From Motilimonas sp. E26 (GTDB taxonomy: Bacteria > Pseudomonadota > Gammaproteobacteria > Enterobacterales > CBDFNC01), in NCBI RefSeq assembly GCF_021278025.1, contig NZ_JAIBHJ010000038.1, positions 1-35,235 on the forward strand: a stretch of DNA of 35,235 nt, written 5' to 3'. The first letter of the stretch is position 1. Every line of letters begins with the position of its first letter. The position numbers and the translations under genes were made by a program. Under the pieces are notes generated by a model, which saw nothing but the letters and a program-made list of their open reading frames with translations, had not been told where the DNA came from and ran no database searches. This document shows, piece by piece, positions 25,641 through 33,896 of this stretch.

Positions 25641-25734
25641 TTATGCCAGTGTAGCAGTGCTAAGGGGTTGAGGAACGAACAGAGCCAACTACCTTCAGCT
25701 AAACATTAACATATTGTTAAAAATGAAATTTATA

Positions 25735-26106
25735 CTACTCTCGAGCTTGCAACCTACCTAATAAAATAAAGCTTAAACCAATCAGTGGTATGTTAGTCGT
25801 AATCGGGTTAAACGCCCCAACCAAAAGCTGAGGCTGTAAAATAGCAACAAAAAACAGCAAACCAAATAGACCTGCAATATTTAGCATTACAACAGTGCGG
25901 TTTTTATAAAATATGATGAATATTAAACCAAAAATCAGCTCGCCAAGACCGGCTAATTTAGTAATTAAATAAGAAATTTCGTCAGAGAAACCTAGGCTAG
26001 CTGTCATTGCTTTTTCTAATGGAGCAACATGCAATAATTTTGGAAAAATACCGTGGTAAAGCCAACTAAACCCAACAATGTATCGTGCAATTTGCTCAGA
26101 TGACAC
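25735..26106 (-). CDS. DoxX-like family membrane protein
   Basis: 123 aa, GTG start at 26106 with AAGGAAG upstream. Four helices. Matches the DoxX-like pattern: IARYIVGFSWLYHGIFPKLL, ITKLAGLGELIFGLIFI, then VMLNIAGLFGLLFFVAIL and a final IPLIGLSFILLGRL. DoxX-like proteins are small membrane proteins, some linked to respiratory or sulfur enzymes; the role is not known. It lies directly after an old intron remnant whose excision would leave GTTATAC, close to a box GTATAAA overlapping the gene stop. Confidence 0.75.
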   Translation of the reverse strand: MSSEQIARYIVGFSWLYHGIFPKLLHVAPLEKAMTASLGFSDEISYLITKLAGLGELIFGLIFIIFYKNRTVVMLNIAGLFGLLFFVAILQPQLLVGAFNPITTNIPLIGLSFILLGRLQARE

Positions 26107-26126
26107 CTAATGCTTCCTTGTATGTA

Positions 26127-26294
26127 ATCGCGGTAGAGCAACCCATTACTGATCCGGACATGCGTAAATTACCACGCGTCTAGTACCAATCTATGCGAAT
26201 AAATCCCTTACTCACTCTTGGTCGCTCAATTACACAATACATTAGCATCTTATTGAAACGACTCCAATTGTAACTGCACCTATCACTACTCTGA
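26127..26294 (-). mobile_element. Remnant of group II intron: end of reverse transcriptase plus 3' ribozyme end
   Basis: Minus-strand sequence encodes SYNWSRFNKMLMYCVIERPR and VSKGFIRIDWY-stop, clearly related to the last residues of the intron protein at 31998-33301. It ends in CAGTAATGGGTTGCTCTACCGCGAT, matching the intact copy's CAGTAATGGGTCGCTCTACC followed by ACGAT. About 80 nt of the domain V region are missing, so it cannot splice. Confidence 0.8.
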
Positions 26295-26408
26295 AATACT
26301 TGAACCTACTATTTACTTAGTAAACACTTACGTCAGTCTCGCGCTTCACGCATCACATACAAAATGTAAACTTTGTTACCTACTTGTTTGGGTACACACG
26401 GCAAGGGC

Positions 26409-26501
26409 CTGCAACGACTTCACAGTGGCTTAAATAGGGATTAGAGAGCTCATGTGTTTATGTCCCAGCGAACGCACAGTGAATTCCAACCGTTGTTAGA
26501 T
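26409..26501 (-). repeat. attC-like site of the DUF998 cassette
   Basis: R'' box ATCTAAC (26501-26495), arms CAACG...TTCACTGTG and CACTGTGAAGTCGTTG with extra bases on one side, as expected for attC. The end nearest the intron remnant is GTTGCAG (26416-26410). Confidence 0.55.
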
Positions 26502-26502
26502 T

Positions 26503-27099
26503 TTATGCTGCCACGAATAGAGAATAAATGAACAACCAAAATATTTGAAAGCCGTAACTAAGCCTCTGGTGTAAGCCTGGAACAGTTTTAAGCTCAAGTG
26601 CCTTTGCTAATTTATAAGAAAAATAAAAACAGCCAAAAATACATAAAGCGGACAGATACCGAAGAGCCATAGGATAAAAGCTTGAAAAAGTAACAATTAA
26701 AGGCGCAATGATGAATGAAACGAGCATCATTAAGCCTGACCAAGTGTGTATTTTGCAACTTCGGGAAGGTGACTTTGTGTATGCGTCGGCATCCATTGGA
26801 AAGAAACCACAAACCCAAGTGCATACGCCATGGATAATAACCATTGCTCCTATTACTGCGGTTGGTAAGTGGGACTGGTGTGAAATAATTAAGTAATACC
26901 CAAAAAGAACGAACAAAGCTCCTAAAGGATAGTTATTTATTGCCGGCGACAGCTTTTGGGTGGGGCTACCAAACGCGCCAAGTTCACTACAAAACTGCTT
27001 TGAATGGCTGTAGTTTGGATAAAAGCGAGAGGCAATATAAATACCTAAAACAATCCATATCGAAGCAATGATGCCAGTGAAAGGCAAAATAGCATCCAA
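26503..27099 (-). CDS. DUF998 family membrane protein
   Basis: 198 aa from TTG 27099, eight bases after AAGGAGG. Six helices. DUF998 features: SKQFCSELGAFGSPTQKLSP after the first helix, NYPLGALFVLFGYYLI, VCTWVCGFFPMDADAYTKSP, then KIHTWSGLMMLVSFIIAPLI and PGLHQRLSYGFQIFWLFIYS. The function of the family is unknown. The leading core GTTAGAG (27131-27125) agrees 6/7 with its own R'' box ATCTAAC. Confidence 0.8.
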   Translation of the reverse strand: MDAILPFTGIIASIWIVLGIYIASRFYPNYSHSKQFCSELGAFGSPTQKLSPAINNYPLGALFVLFGYYLIISHQSHLPTAVIGAMVIIHGVCTWVCGFFPMDADAYTKSPSRSCKIHTWSGLMMLVSFIIAPLIVTFSSFYPMALRYLSALCIFGCFYFSYKLAKALELKTVPGLHQRLSYGFQIFWLFIYSLFVAA

Positions 27100-27124
27100 A
27101 TCTAATTCCTCCTTGAAAAACTAC

Positions 27125-27195
27125 CTCTAACACCAAGCGGACTAAGATCGAGGGTTACAACGTGAAACAGAGCGACCCTAGCCTACATGTTAGCT
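27125..27195 (-). repeat. attC site of the M50-like cassette
   Basis: R'' box AGCTAAC (27195-27189) and R' GTTAGAG (27131-27125). Outer arms CTAACA/TGTTAG, inner arms AGGGT/ACCCT, 71 nt. Confidence 0.7.
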
Positions 27196-27196
27196 T

Positions 27197-27847
27197 TCAT
27201 TGCGACACTGAGCTGAATGCAGCTACACCCCAACAGGTTAGCAATAAAAGAAATATTATTGCACCAATTTTGAAGAGTATTTCATTGATTTTTTCGGGTA
27301 ACTCTAATAGTTCCATAATTATTTGACCGCCGTTCAATATTGGAAGAGGGAGCGAGTTTAGTGCACACAACTTTATAGCTACGAATGAAAAAACTATTGT
27401 TGGAGCATTATTATTCGCGAAGTTAATGGCATTAGCAATGTAAGTGCTACCGATTGATATTGGATGTAGTGCTCCAGAAGTAATTTGATTAATACCGGAG
27501 TAGAATTCAAATGTAGCCATATTTCCTAAGAAAAAAGCCGAGACGATAAATAGTGAAAAGCAACCAGAAAAGGGGATTAAAGCTCTTATTAAACGGCTTT
27601 TCTTATCAAAAGCATGAACATGATCTTGCTCATCTAAAGATTCGACTCTTGAGTCTTGCATACGAACATAGCCGCCAAATGGTAGCAAACTGAGCGTTAA
27701 ATTTTTAAGTCTTAAAATCTTCGGACCATAGCCAATAGAAATAGAATTAACTTTGATACCGAATAGTAGAGCGACCCCAGCCATTGAGAATAAATGAATA
27801 GATACCGCAAGGAAAATAGAAAGGAACAACGATGTCAAAATATACAA
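27197..27847 (-). CDS. RseP-like M50 family membrane protein lacking the protease active site
   Basis: 216 aa (start TTG 27847, or TTG 27835, which is better spaced from AAAGG). The layout is that of site-2 proteases: first helix with SIHLFSMAGVALLFGIKVN, the beta segment SISIGYGPKIL, LLPFGGYVRMQDSR, DKKSRLIRALIPFSG, and a C-terminal NSLPLPILNGGQIIMELLE. In active RseP/SpoIVFB the first helix has HExxH and the last motif is N-x-x-P-x-P-x-LDGG. Here the places read HLFSM (residues 18-22) and LNGG (Asn172), so Glu, the second His and the metal Asp are all gone. It should be a pseudoprotease, perhaps binding substrate or a partner. Carried by a cassette with a perfect core/R'' pair. Confidence 0.75.
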   Translation of the reverse strand: MYILTSLFLSIFLAVSIHLFSMAGVALLFGIKVNSISIGYGPKILRLKNLTLSLLPFGGYVRMQDSRVESLDEQDHVHAFDKKSRLIRALIPFSGCFSLFIVSAFFLGNMATFEFYSGINQITSGALHPISIGSTYIANAINFANNNAPTIVFSFVAIKLCALNSLPLPILNGGQIIMELLELPEKINEILFKIGAIIFLLLLTCWGVAAFSSVSQ

Positions 27848-27910
27848 CCTTTGAAAGCTAACGAGTCTGTAGAACTACTCTTTGAGCAAAATTTAGTGAT
27901 TTTTTGAGCA

Positions 27911-28008
27911 TCAATATTAGCATCCTCATGAAATTACTCCAGTTATAACTTCGCCTTCCACTGTGCCTATTCAGCCATTTATATAAACTGTGCAGCACAT
28001 AACTGCCA
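27911..28008 (-). mobile_element. Internal fragment of a group II intron reverse transcriptase
   Basis: Minus strand encodes YVLHSLYKWLNRHSGRRSYN then WSNFMRMLI, nearly identical to the C-terminal part of the intron protein in the intact copy. Both ends are lost: it runs into attC-like sequence (27863-27910) on one side and IS91 relic on the other. Confidence 0.8.
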
Positions 28009-28030
28009 GTAAGAAACAGTGGTACAAAGG

Positions 28031-28403
28031 CAACGCTTTGCACTGGCCAACGTGTGGCGCGCCAGAATGCTCGACGCCATTAATCAACACCCGAGTTTAG
28101 CGCTGCCCATAACATCACCTTCCGCTATCGTGATGGGCAAACCAACCACTGGAAGCAGCGCACGCTGCCAACACTGAAGTTCCTGATGCTAATGTTGCAA
28201 CACGTGCTGCCCAAGGGATTACAACGCCTCGTAATTACGGCTTTTTACGCGGTAACGCCAAAGCCATCTTGCACCAAATACAGTGCTTGCTATTGCCGTT
28301 GCTGCAACAGCTACTGGGAATTGAGCCACTGAGCCAACCGACGCGAACTTGCCCTTGCTGCCAACACAGCATGCGCTGCATTGGTATCCTGCGACCGAGA
28401 TAA
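28031..28403 (+). pseudogene. Relic of an IS91-family transposase (C-terminal third, frameshifted)
   Basis: Three pieces in different frames: LANVWRARMLDAINQHPSLA (from 28043), then ITFRYRDGQTNHWKQRTLPT, LKFLMLMLQHVLPKGLQRL, and, after a one-base shift near 28229, RNYGFLRGNAKAILHQIQ and the zinc-type ending TCPCCQHSMRCIGILRPR-stop at 28401. The FRYRDG...LQHVLPKG...RNYGFL course is characteristic of IS91 (Y2 HUH) transposases. The catalytic two-tyrosine region is missing, so the element is dead. Confidence 0.8.
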
Positions 28404-28665
28404 TCAACCCCGCAAGAACGCAATAAGGATAATAGCATTCATCACGCCTAGGGCGACAACAAGAGGAATACGAATAAAGAAACAGCACACAGGCAAGCCG
28501 TAACAAACTGATAAGGTAAGCGTTTCCATCATGAACGCCCCTTACACCCCTCCCGCTCGTCTTGAGAAAGGTACTCAGGCTAAGTGCGGTTAACGCTCAA
28601 TGCAGCAATTTACTTAATAAGGCAGAACGCGACATCGGCGAGGCTCCGGGGATAATCCGAGCTTT
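28404..28665. other. Gap: IS91-relic flank, no supportable gene
   Basis: 262 bp. Minus-strand frames here (for example 28219-28506) are shadows of the IS91 relic and its flank. A second core-like GTTAACC on the minus strand near 28594-28588 hints at one more eroded attC. Confidence 0.35.
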
Positions 28666-28722
28666 GTCCAACACTTGAATATAGGGTGTCGGCTTCGCGA
28701 CACCTATTCTTATCTGTTAGCT
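28666..28722 (-). repeat. attC site of the lipoprotein cassette, 57 nt
   Basis: R'' AGCTAAC (28722-28716); central hairpin GGTGTCG-CGAAG-CCGACACC flanked by AGAATA/TATATT; R' GTTGGAC (28672-28666), a perfect GTTRRRY. Confidence 0.75.
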
Positions 28723-28726
28723 ATTC

Positions 28727-29272
28727 TTAACTACACAGCTTACTTTTAATCTCTGCATTGTTTTCATAAGATTTTATTACACTAAACGAAATTTTATTAC
28801 CTGCGTCAGAAGAAGACTGTATTGCATAATTTGAGCTGATCGTAGAGTCCATGAATAATTGGATTAAGTTACCTGAATCATCAATTTCCCATGCTAAATC
28901 AAAACCGCGATCTGTATTTGCGGAAACTGAATACTGCATGCTATTAACATCAAAGGTTAATTTTTGACCCGTGTAAAATGAGTTAACGTCTGTACCAGTT
29001 GCCACTGTATAACAGTCTTCACCAGTACCAACTTCATCTCCTTGATAGTTATAAGCTGTTAAGTAGCCATCGCTATCTATTGAAAGATAATTAACGTCTG
29101 TTAACCCTGAATTAGTTTCAATATCTGCTTTATAAACACCTGTTATCGGAGAATAATCAACTGTGATTTCCAGATCAGGAACTTCCTCTACAACATTACT
29201 TACATCACTATCACCTCCGCCACCACAAGCAGCAAGAAATACACATGTAGAAAATAGAACAACCTTATTCAT
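28727..29272 (-). CDS. Cassette-encoded lipoprotein, hypothetical
   Basis: 181 aa from ATG 29272, preceded by AAAGGGGA; a longer frame to 29434 runs across the neighbouring attC and is wrong. Signal peptide with lipobox LAAC followed by GGGGDSD. The mature part is Asp/Ser/Tyr-rich and beta-like (YSPITGVYKADIETNSGLTD, YLSIDSDGYLTAYNYQGDE). One internal Cys (in EDCYTV) and one near the C-terminus (KLCS) could pair. Function unknown. Codon and base use is AT-rich relative to the genes before 24.7 kb, fitting acquired DNA. Confidence 0.75.
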   Translation of the reverse strand: MNKVVLFSTCVFLAACGGGGDSDVSNVVEEVPDLEITVDYSPITGVYKADIETNSGLTDVNYLSIDSDGYLTAYNYQGDEVGTGEDCYTVATGTDVNSFYTGQKLTFDVNSMQYSVSANTDRGFDLAWEIDDSGNLIQLFMDSTISSNYAIQSSSDAGNKISFSVIKSYENNAEIKSKLCS

Positions 29273-29329
29273 TTTTTCCCCTTTAAAAATCTTAAATAAA
29301 TATAAATTAATGTTACAGGTAACACTGAT

Positions 29330-29426
29330 AGCTAAAGCCTTTGTCATTTGCGTTTTGGTTGAAGTGGAGTTTCGGGGCAAAGTAGCGAAGCCGCCCCAAA
29401 ACGTCAAATGGACAAACTTGTTAAGC
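29330..29426 (-). repeat. attC site of the zinc-ribbon cassette
   Basis: Long hairpin: arm TTTGTCATTTGCGTTTTGG (29340-29358) against CCAAAACGTCAAATG then GACAAA (29396-29416), complementary except for two unpaired bases in one arm, the hallmark that sets strand choice in attC. R'' GCTTAAC (29426-29420); the far end is TTTAGCT, one base off GTTAGCT. Confidence 0.82.
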
Positions 29427-29430
29427 GTTT

Positions 29431-29796
29431 TCACCTTACGACCGAGTGGATAGAATGTTTCTCTAATTTTTCACTGGCTGCGATTGCATCACTAACTGGC
29501 CAAAAAGGCCCGACTTTCCAGAATCCCTGCTTTGATAAAGCAGTCTTAAATTCCGATATTGGTACATTGCTTTTAGCCCCGTCTAACTCTCTTATACATT
29601 TGAGCTGATTCACGCTAAGTTTGTTTGGTAATTCTATATAGACATAAAATTCCTCTTCATCCTCAATATGACCGAGCACTACTTCACCCAAAACTTCATA
29701 CTTACACTTTGAGCAGAAGTATAAATTCTGAATTGTACTAACAGAATTACTTCTGCTCGAATCTATCATCTTAATATTGCACTTAGGGCACTTCAT
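29431..29796 (-). CDS. Cassette-encoded zinc-ribbon protein
   Basis: 121 aa. An N-terminal zinc ribbon, MKCPKCNIKMIDSS ... YFCSKCKYEVLG (two CxxC pairs about 22 residues apart). A second part ELPNKLSVNQLKCIRELDGA and ISEFKTALSKQGFWKVGPFW follows, reminiscent of small alpha/beta ribosomal-protein-like modules. No catalytic motif seen. The leading core GTTAAGC (29810-29804) complements the R'' box GCTTAAC after the stop perfectly, so this is a complete cassette. Function unknown. Confidence 0.7.
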   Translation of the reverse strand: MKCPKCNIKMIDSSRSNSVSTIQNLYFCSKCKYEVLGEVVLGHIEDEEEFYVYIELPNKLSVNQLKCIRELDGAKSNVPISEFKTALSKQGFWKVGPFWPVSDAIAASEKLEKHSIHSVVR

Positions 29797-29818
29797 TACG
29801 ATTGCTTAACGCCTTTGT

Positions 29819-31030
29819 CTAGCGAATCCACACAAAATATCTTTCGCTATCATAGGCATAGGAACGCACCTCGTTGTGTAATCTAATTAATTTCGCCAAA
29901 AACAAACCAGATTACAACGAGATGCGTGAACCTAATATCATACACCAACAGCTACAAAATCAATGCCCTTTCATTCACAAAAAACGACTTCAATCCCTCA
30001 TCGATTCTACCCAAGCATTGCTCCAAGGTGACCGCCTCACCCTTACTCAACTTGGCCGCTCCATGACGGGTAAGACAGCCTCAACCCCTTTCCATTTGTC
30101 CTTATCGACTGGGCTGACGTGCGTGAACAGCTGCGAATGATGACATTACGCGCATCCATTGCCGTTAATGGCCGCAGTGTTGTTTTGTATGAACGCACCT
30201 TTGAATTCAAGCATTACAACTCTCCTCGCAGCCATCAACGTTTCTTGGATGAATTAAAACAAGTGATGCCACCCAGCTGCACGCCCATTCTGATCACCGA
30301 TGCCGGTTACCGAAATACCTGGTTTCGCCAAGTTGAAGCACTTGGTTGGTATTGGCTTGGCCGTTTACGCGGTGAGGTGGGTGTGAAGCTAGCCAAGCAA
30401 GGCTGGCTATCGAATAAAAGCTTTTTCACCAAAGCGAATACACAGCCTCAGCACCTCGGGTCTGCTGTCATCGCAAAGAAGAGTCCTCTTGCATGCCAGC
30501 TTTATTTGTACAAAGGGGCGGACAAGAAACGCAAAGGTAAGAGGCATCGCCGAACGGGTCAAAAGCATTCTGCTCAACACTTATATCAACGTTCAGCGAA
30601 AGAGCCATGGATGCTTGCCACCAACTTGCCCCCACCATATTTACTGCAAAACAAGTCGTTAAACTCTACGCCAAACGGATGCAAATCGAAGAATCATTTC
30701 GGGACTTAAAAAGCCCTGCTTATGGCTTTGGCTTACGCCATTGCCGGAGTCGCAGCACGAAACGATTGGATATTTTGCTACTCATCAGCCTGTTGGCTGA
30801 GGTTGTGCTTTGGTGTATTGGACTGATTGCTAGGCAGCAAAATTGGCAATATCAGTTTCAAGCTAACACCATCAAAACCCGCCATGTTTTATCAATAACA
30901 CGGCTCGCAAAAGAGGTGCTAAGGCGGCGGGACCACCGAAGAAGTAGCGCGGATATAGAGTGGGCAATCTGCGAATACATACGGGTGATCCATCAAACAG
31001 CGATGCTTAAATTATGAGGGGATCCGTCAG
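29819..31030 (+). mobile_element. IS4-family, IS10-like insertion sequence (degenerate)
   Basis: 1.2 kb. Left end CTAGCGAATCCACACAAAAT; right end, inverted, CTGACGGATCCCCTCATAAT, an imperfect pair that recalls the IS10 ends. The 9-bp flanks (CGCCTTTGT and CGCCCCATT) share only five bases, so no clean target duplication. It lies inside the attC of the 88-aa cassette, just before the core GTTAAGC. Confidence 0.75.
29922..31017 (+). pseudogene. Broken IS10-like transposase
   Basis: Start probably ATG 29922 (MREPNIIHQQLQNQCPFIHK). Similar to IS10 transposase throughout, but with an internal deletion and shift after LGRSMTGKTAST (near 30090) and a one-base loss in a C-run near 30630. All three DDE acids are present in separate frames: LIDWADVREQ (30098-30127), LITDAGYRNTW, and YAKRMQIEESFRDLKSPA. 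Inactive as it stands. Confidence 0.88.
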
Positions 31031-31133
31031 CGCCCCATTAAGCGGCTAAAAATAGTGGGTTAAAATGTGTAGCGAAGCTAAACGTAACTAACTGTTTTTA
31101 TTGCGTTTAAATGTCTTATCATAAGACTTCAAC

Positions 31134-31400
31134 CTACTTTTTCATTTTAAAACGAAAATATAGGAAAAGCGATACAGAAAAATATGCAATGCCCATACAC
31201 ACAAGACTTTCATGTAGCTTCTCCTTACCGAGAATTAAACCATCATGAAGTTCAAATAGCACCATTACAGGGCTCATGAGCATGCCGACAATATCAAAAT
31301 AAAAACTAGAATCTCGTATTGAAGCAAAAGATATTAGTAATAAATACCATAAAACTGCTCCGCAAAAATATAAGGCTACTGTAAATTTAACTACTCGCAT
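31134..31400 (-). CDS. Cassette-encoded small membrane protein
   Basis: 88 aa, ATG 31400 after AAGG. Two or three helices: about 5-25 (FTVALYFCGAVLWYLLLISF), 34-52 and 66-83 (VCMGIAYFSVSLFLYF). Ends in basic KMKK. Family unknown. It begins right at the end of the attC of the next cassette (core GTTATAA), and its own attC was split by the IS10-like element. Confidence 0.6.
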   Translation of the reverse strand: MRVVKFTVALYFCGAVLWYLLLISFASIRDSSFYFDIVGMLMSPVMVLFELHDGLILGKEKLHESLVCMGIAYFSVSLFLYFRFKMKK

Positions 31401-31410
31401 TCATTCTGCC

Positions 31411-31522
31411 TTATAACGCTTTTAGCACGCGCCCAATGCCGGAGCTTGGGTTTTGTGCAAGTATTTTTCCGCACAAAATTCAAGCGGAGTGTATTGGGTC
31501 GCCGTGCCTAAACTTGTTAACT
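31411..31522 (-). repeat. attC site of the 111-aa cassette
   Basis: R'' AGTTAAC (31522-31516), overlapping the gene stop; R' GTTATAA (31417-31411). Arms TTTAGGCACGGCGACCCAAT and ATTGGGCGCGTGCTAA with unpaired bases on one side; an inner TTTTGTGC/GCACAAAA stem. About 112 nt. Confidence 0.8.
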
Positions 31523-31852
31523 TTTTGGCCCAGACCATTGTAAACTTCCTCGCATACTATCTGGAACCAATGAAAATAGCTCTTTAATTAAACTGCATTG
31601 CGCCTTATAGCAAGGTGTTCCAGTGCTCTGAGCCTTTTCAAAATATGAGCGCGCCTGATTGTTAAGAAAATAAATGTCATGCTCAACAAAATCAGAATCA
31701 AGAATACTGACCTGTAGGTTATGTACTAGCTCAGCCTCTTCGTAGCAAGACTTATCGAATGCCTTAGTAATAGCAGAATGAGTCTGGATATTCCTTATGT
31801 AGGGAACTGACCAAAACAACATCTCCTGATATATTTCTTGCTTCCTGCTCAT
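31517..31852 (-). CDS. Cassette-encoded hypothetical protein
   Basis: 111 aa from ATG 31852 with TAGGG upstream; a longer frame to 31936 enters the intron's 3' end and is wrong. All-helical look: MSRKQEIYQEMLFWSVPYIR, SCYEEAELVHNLQVSI, EHDIYFLNNQARSYFEKAQS and ELFSLVPDSMRGSLQWSGPK. I have the impression that this kind of protein recurs in integron cassettes, with no known function. With the intron removed, the leading core is GTTAACT, the perfect complement of its R'' box. Confidence 0.7.
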   Translation of the reverse strand: MSRKQEIYQEMLFWSVPYIRNIQTHSAITKAFDKSCYEEAELVHNLQVSILDSDFVEHDIYFLNNQARSYFEKAQSTGTPCYKAQCSLIKELFSLVPDSMRGSLQWSGPKS

Positions 31853-31868
31853 AACCCTATGTGAAAGT

Positions 31869-33896
31869 ATCGTGGTAGAGCGACCCATTACTGGGCCGAC
31901 CCCACACAGATCCGGACGTGCGCTTATTTTAAACACAAGACCACATCGAGCTTTTGGGCTCTTCAGTTATATATTCACGCGTGTAAATCACCACGCCCTA
32001 GTACCAATCTACGTGAATAAATCGCTTACTCACTCGTGGTCGTTCAATTGCATAATACATTAGCATCTTCTTGAAATTACTCCAATAGTAACTGCGTCTA
32101 CCACTTCGCCTATTCAACCATTTATACAAGCTGTGCAGCACATAACTGTACAATCTATCAAGGCTGCGGCTGTTGTCTGGCAAGCCAAAGTAATTTCGGT
32201 ATCCCATCAATTTGCGTTTCAGTTGTGGCATCCAAGTATTTAGCTTGTTTGAACGCTTGGCTTTGATGTATTGGTAAAACTCACTCATGCTAGCGCGGTG
32301 CTTTTCAGCACCCGTTCGCCGTCTGAGCCGAGGCATACCCTTCGCATCTTTTGCCCAGTAAAAGGCAAAGCCGAGAAACACAAATTGCCGTTTTCGACTC
32401 GGGTGAAATCGACTGAAGCGCAGCAGCGACGTTTTCTCTTCTGCTACTTCTAAGTTGCTTATGTTTAAATAAAAGTCTTGAGTCGTTTTGGCAGTACCTC
32501 ATAAAATCGCTCTGCATCGTTGGCGTATTGAAACGCACACACAAAATCATCGGCGTACCGGATGAGCATCGCGCGGCCACGCATTCGAGGTTTTACTTTC
32601 TTTTCAAACCATAAGTCGAGTGCGTAGTGCAGGTAGATGTTCGCCAGTACTGGGCTAATGATGCCCCCTTGCGGCGTACCGCTTTTCGGGTGTTCAAACT
32701 CGCCTTCTGGTGATTTTATGCGGGCTTCAAGCCATTGACTGATTAAGCTCAGCATGGCGTTGTCATCAATGCGTTGTTTGAGCATCTTCATCAGCCAGTC
32801 GTGGTCAAGGTGGTTGAAGAAGCCTTTGATATCAGCCTCCACAATGTAACCGTATCCTTTAAACTGAAGATTCAACGCTAAACTGTGCACCGCTTGATGG
32901 GCGCTTTTATTCGGTCGGTAGCCATAGCTATTGGGCAGAAAGTCCGCTTCCCAGATACTTTGCAATATCTGGCTCACGCCTTGTTGCACCAATTTATCAT
33001 CCACCGTGGGCAGGCCCAACGGTCTCTGTTTGCCATTTGCTTTGGGAATGAAGACACGTTTGATGTCATTGGCTCGAAAGCGCTTATGCTTAAGGGCATC
33101 GCTCAGTCGAGTTATGTTGCCAACAAGTTGCTGCTGATAAACTGGCATGGTGATGCCATCAATACCGGCGGCCGCTTGTTTATTGAGCTGACCCCAACTT
33201 TGATACAGGCAATCTTCCCTTAGTAATCCATATAAGTTCTGAAACCTGTGTTTGGGGTGGCGCTGTGATTTAAATGTGATCGCGTTTAGTTCGGTTGTCA
33301 TAGTGAGTCCAGCCCTACATTGTCCGGCCTATGTGTCTGCTAAACACGTGACTCTTTATTTATAAGAAGTACTGTTAACCCCTTCGCCATGTGATCGGCT
33401 TTCCCGTCTCGGACTACTATGGGTTAATTTGACCGGGCGGCGCTCCGCTGCCAAAGGGTCATCGTGGCCTTGCTTTTGGCTTAGCTTCCCTACCGCTTCC
33501 TTGCGGAACGCCCTTGGCTCTCTCAAAGAGCCATCAGCCAATAAAAGCTGATACATCTCTTTAAACATGCCACGGCTTAATAACTCCGCTGACTCGCCAC
33601 AACCTCACTCATTACGGTTGCTTTGCTTGGACTTCAGTGGCTCTTTCTTAATGACAAGAATAAACCTCGTCAGTCAGACTGTATTTATCGGAGCGATCTC
33701 AGCACTTTAGGGCGGTCCCACGTTTCGGCACGCATCCCCTGTGGCCTACTTAATTCTCTGTGTACGCTTCACCTATCTTGTTCGCTGAAAAAAACCAGCT
33801 CCGCCATAGGCGCAACACTCGATACGGGTGGTGAGTTAAACCTTACCCGACAGGGACTTGCACCCTGCAAGATGCATCAAGCTTCGCTTGACGCAC
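31869..33896 (-). mobile_element. Group II intron (class C-like) inserted in an attC core site
   Basis: 2,028 nt. 5' end GTGCG (33896-33892) follows exon CTCGTTA; the leader has the typical GCAGGGTGCAAGTCCCTGTC. The 3' part carries a domain V-like CGCACGTCCGGATC and a domain VI-like GGCCCAGTAATGGGTCGCTC, then TACCACGAT at 31869. Joined exons read GTTA-ACT, a cassette core. An attC-like hairpin lies directly upstream, as group IIC introns prefer. Its protein is frameshifted. Confidence 0.85.
31998..33301 (-). pseudogene. ltrA: Frameshifted group II intron reverse transcriptase/maturase
   Basis: Frame one, 33301-32465, 278 aa, has the RT blocks: AAAGIDGITMPVYQ, IPKANGKQRPLGLPTVDDKL, SYGYRPNKSAHQAV, DIKGFFNHLDHDWL, SGTPQGGIISPVLANIYL and the catalytic YADDF (residues 249-253). 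It stops at 32465 after LPKRLKTFI. The frame then resumes as LNISNLEVAEEKTSLLRFSR, FVFLGFAFYWAKDAKGMPRL, and a maturase end LYSYVLHSLYKWLNRRSGRR ... FIHVDWY, stop at 31998. One base change near 32470 causes the shift; unless bypassed, the intron cannot make active protein. Confidence 0.9.

Noticed and set aside
28219-28506. Two minus-strand frames of 95 and 67 codons
   Set aside because: Antisense shadows of the IS91 transposase relic, whose plus-strand frames match a known family.
29273-29434. N-terminal extension of the lipoprotein frame
   Set aside because: It crosses the attC of the preceding cassette; the lipobox and ribosome binding site fix the start at 29272.
29810-31039. 9-bp target duplication of the IS10-like element
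   Set aside because: CGCCTTTGT and CGCCCCATT agree at only five of nine positions.
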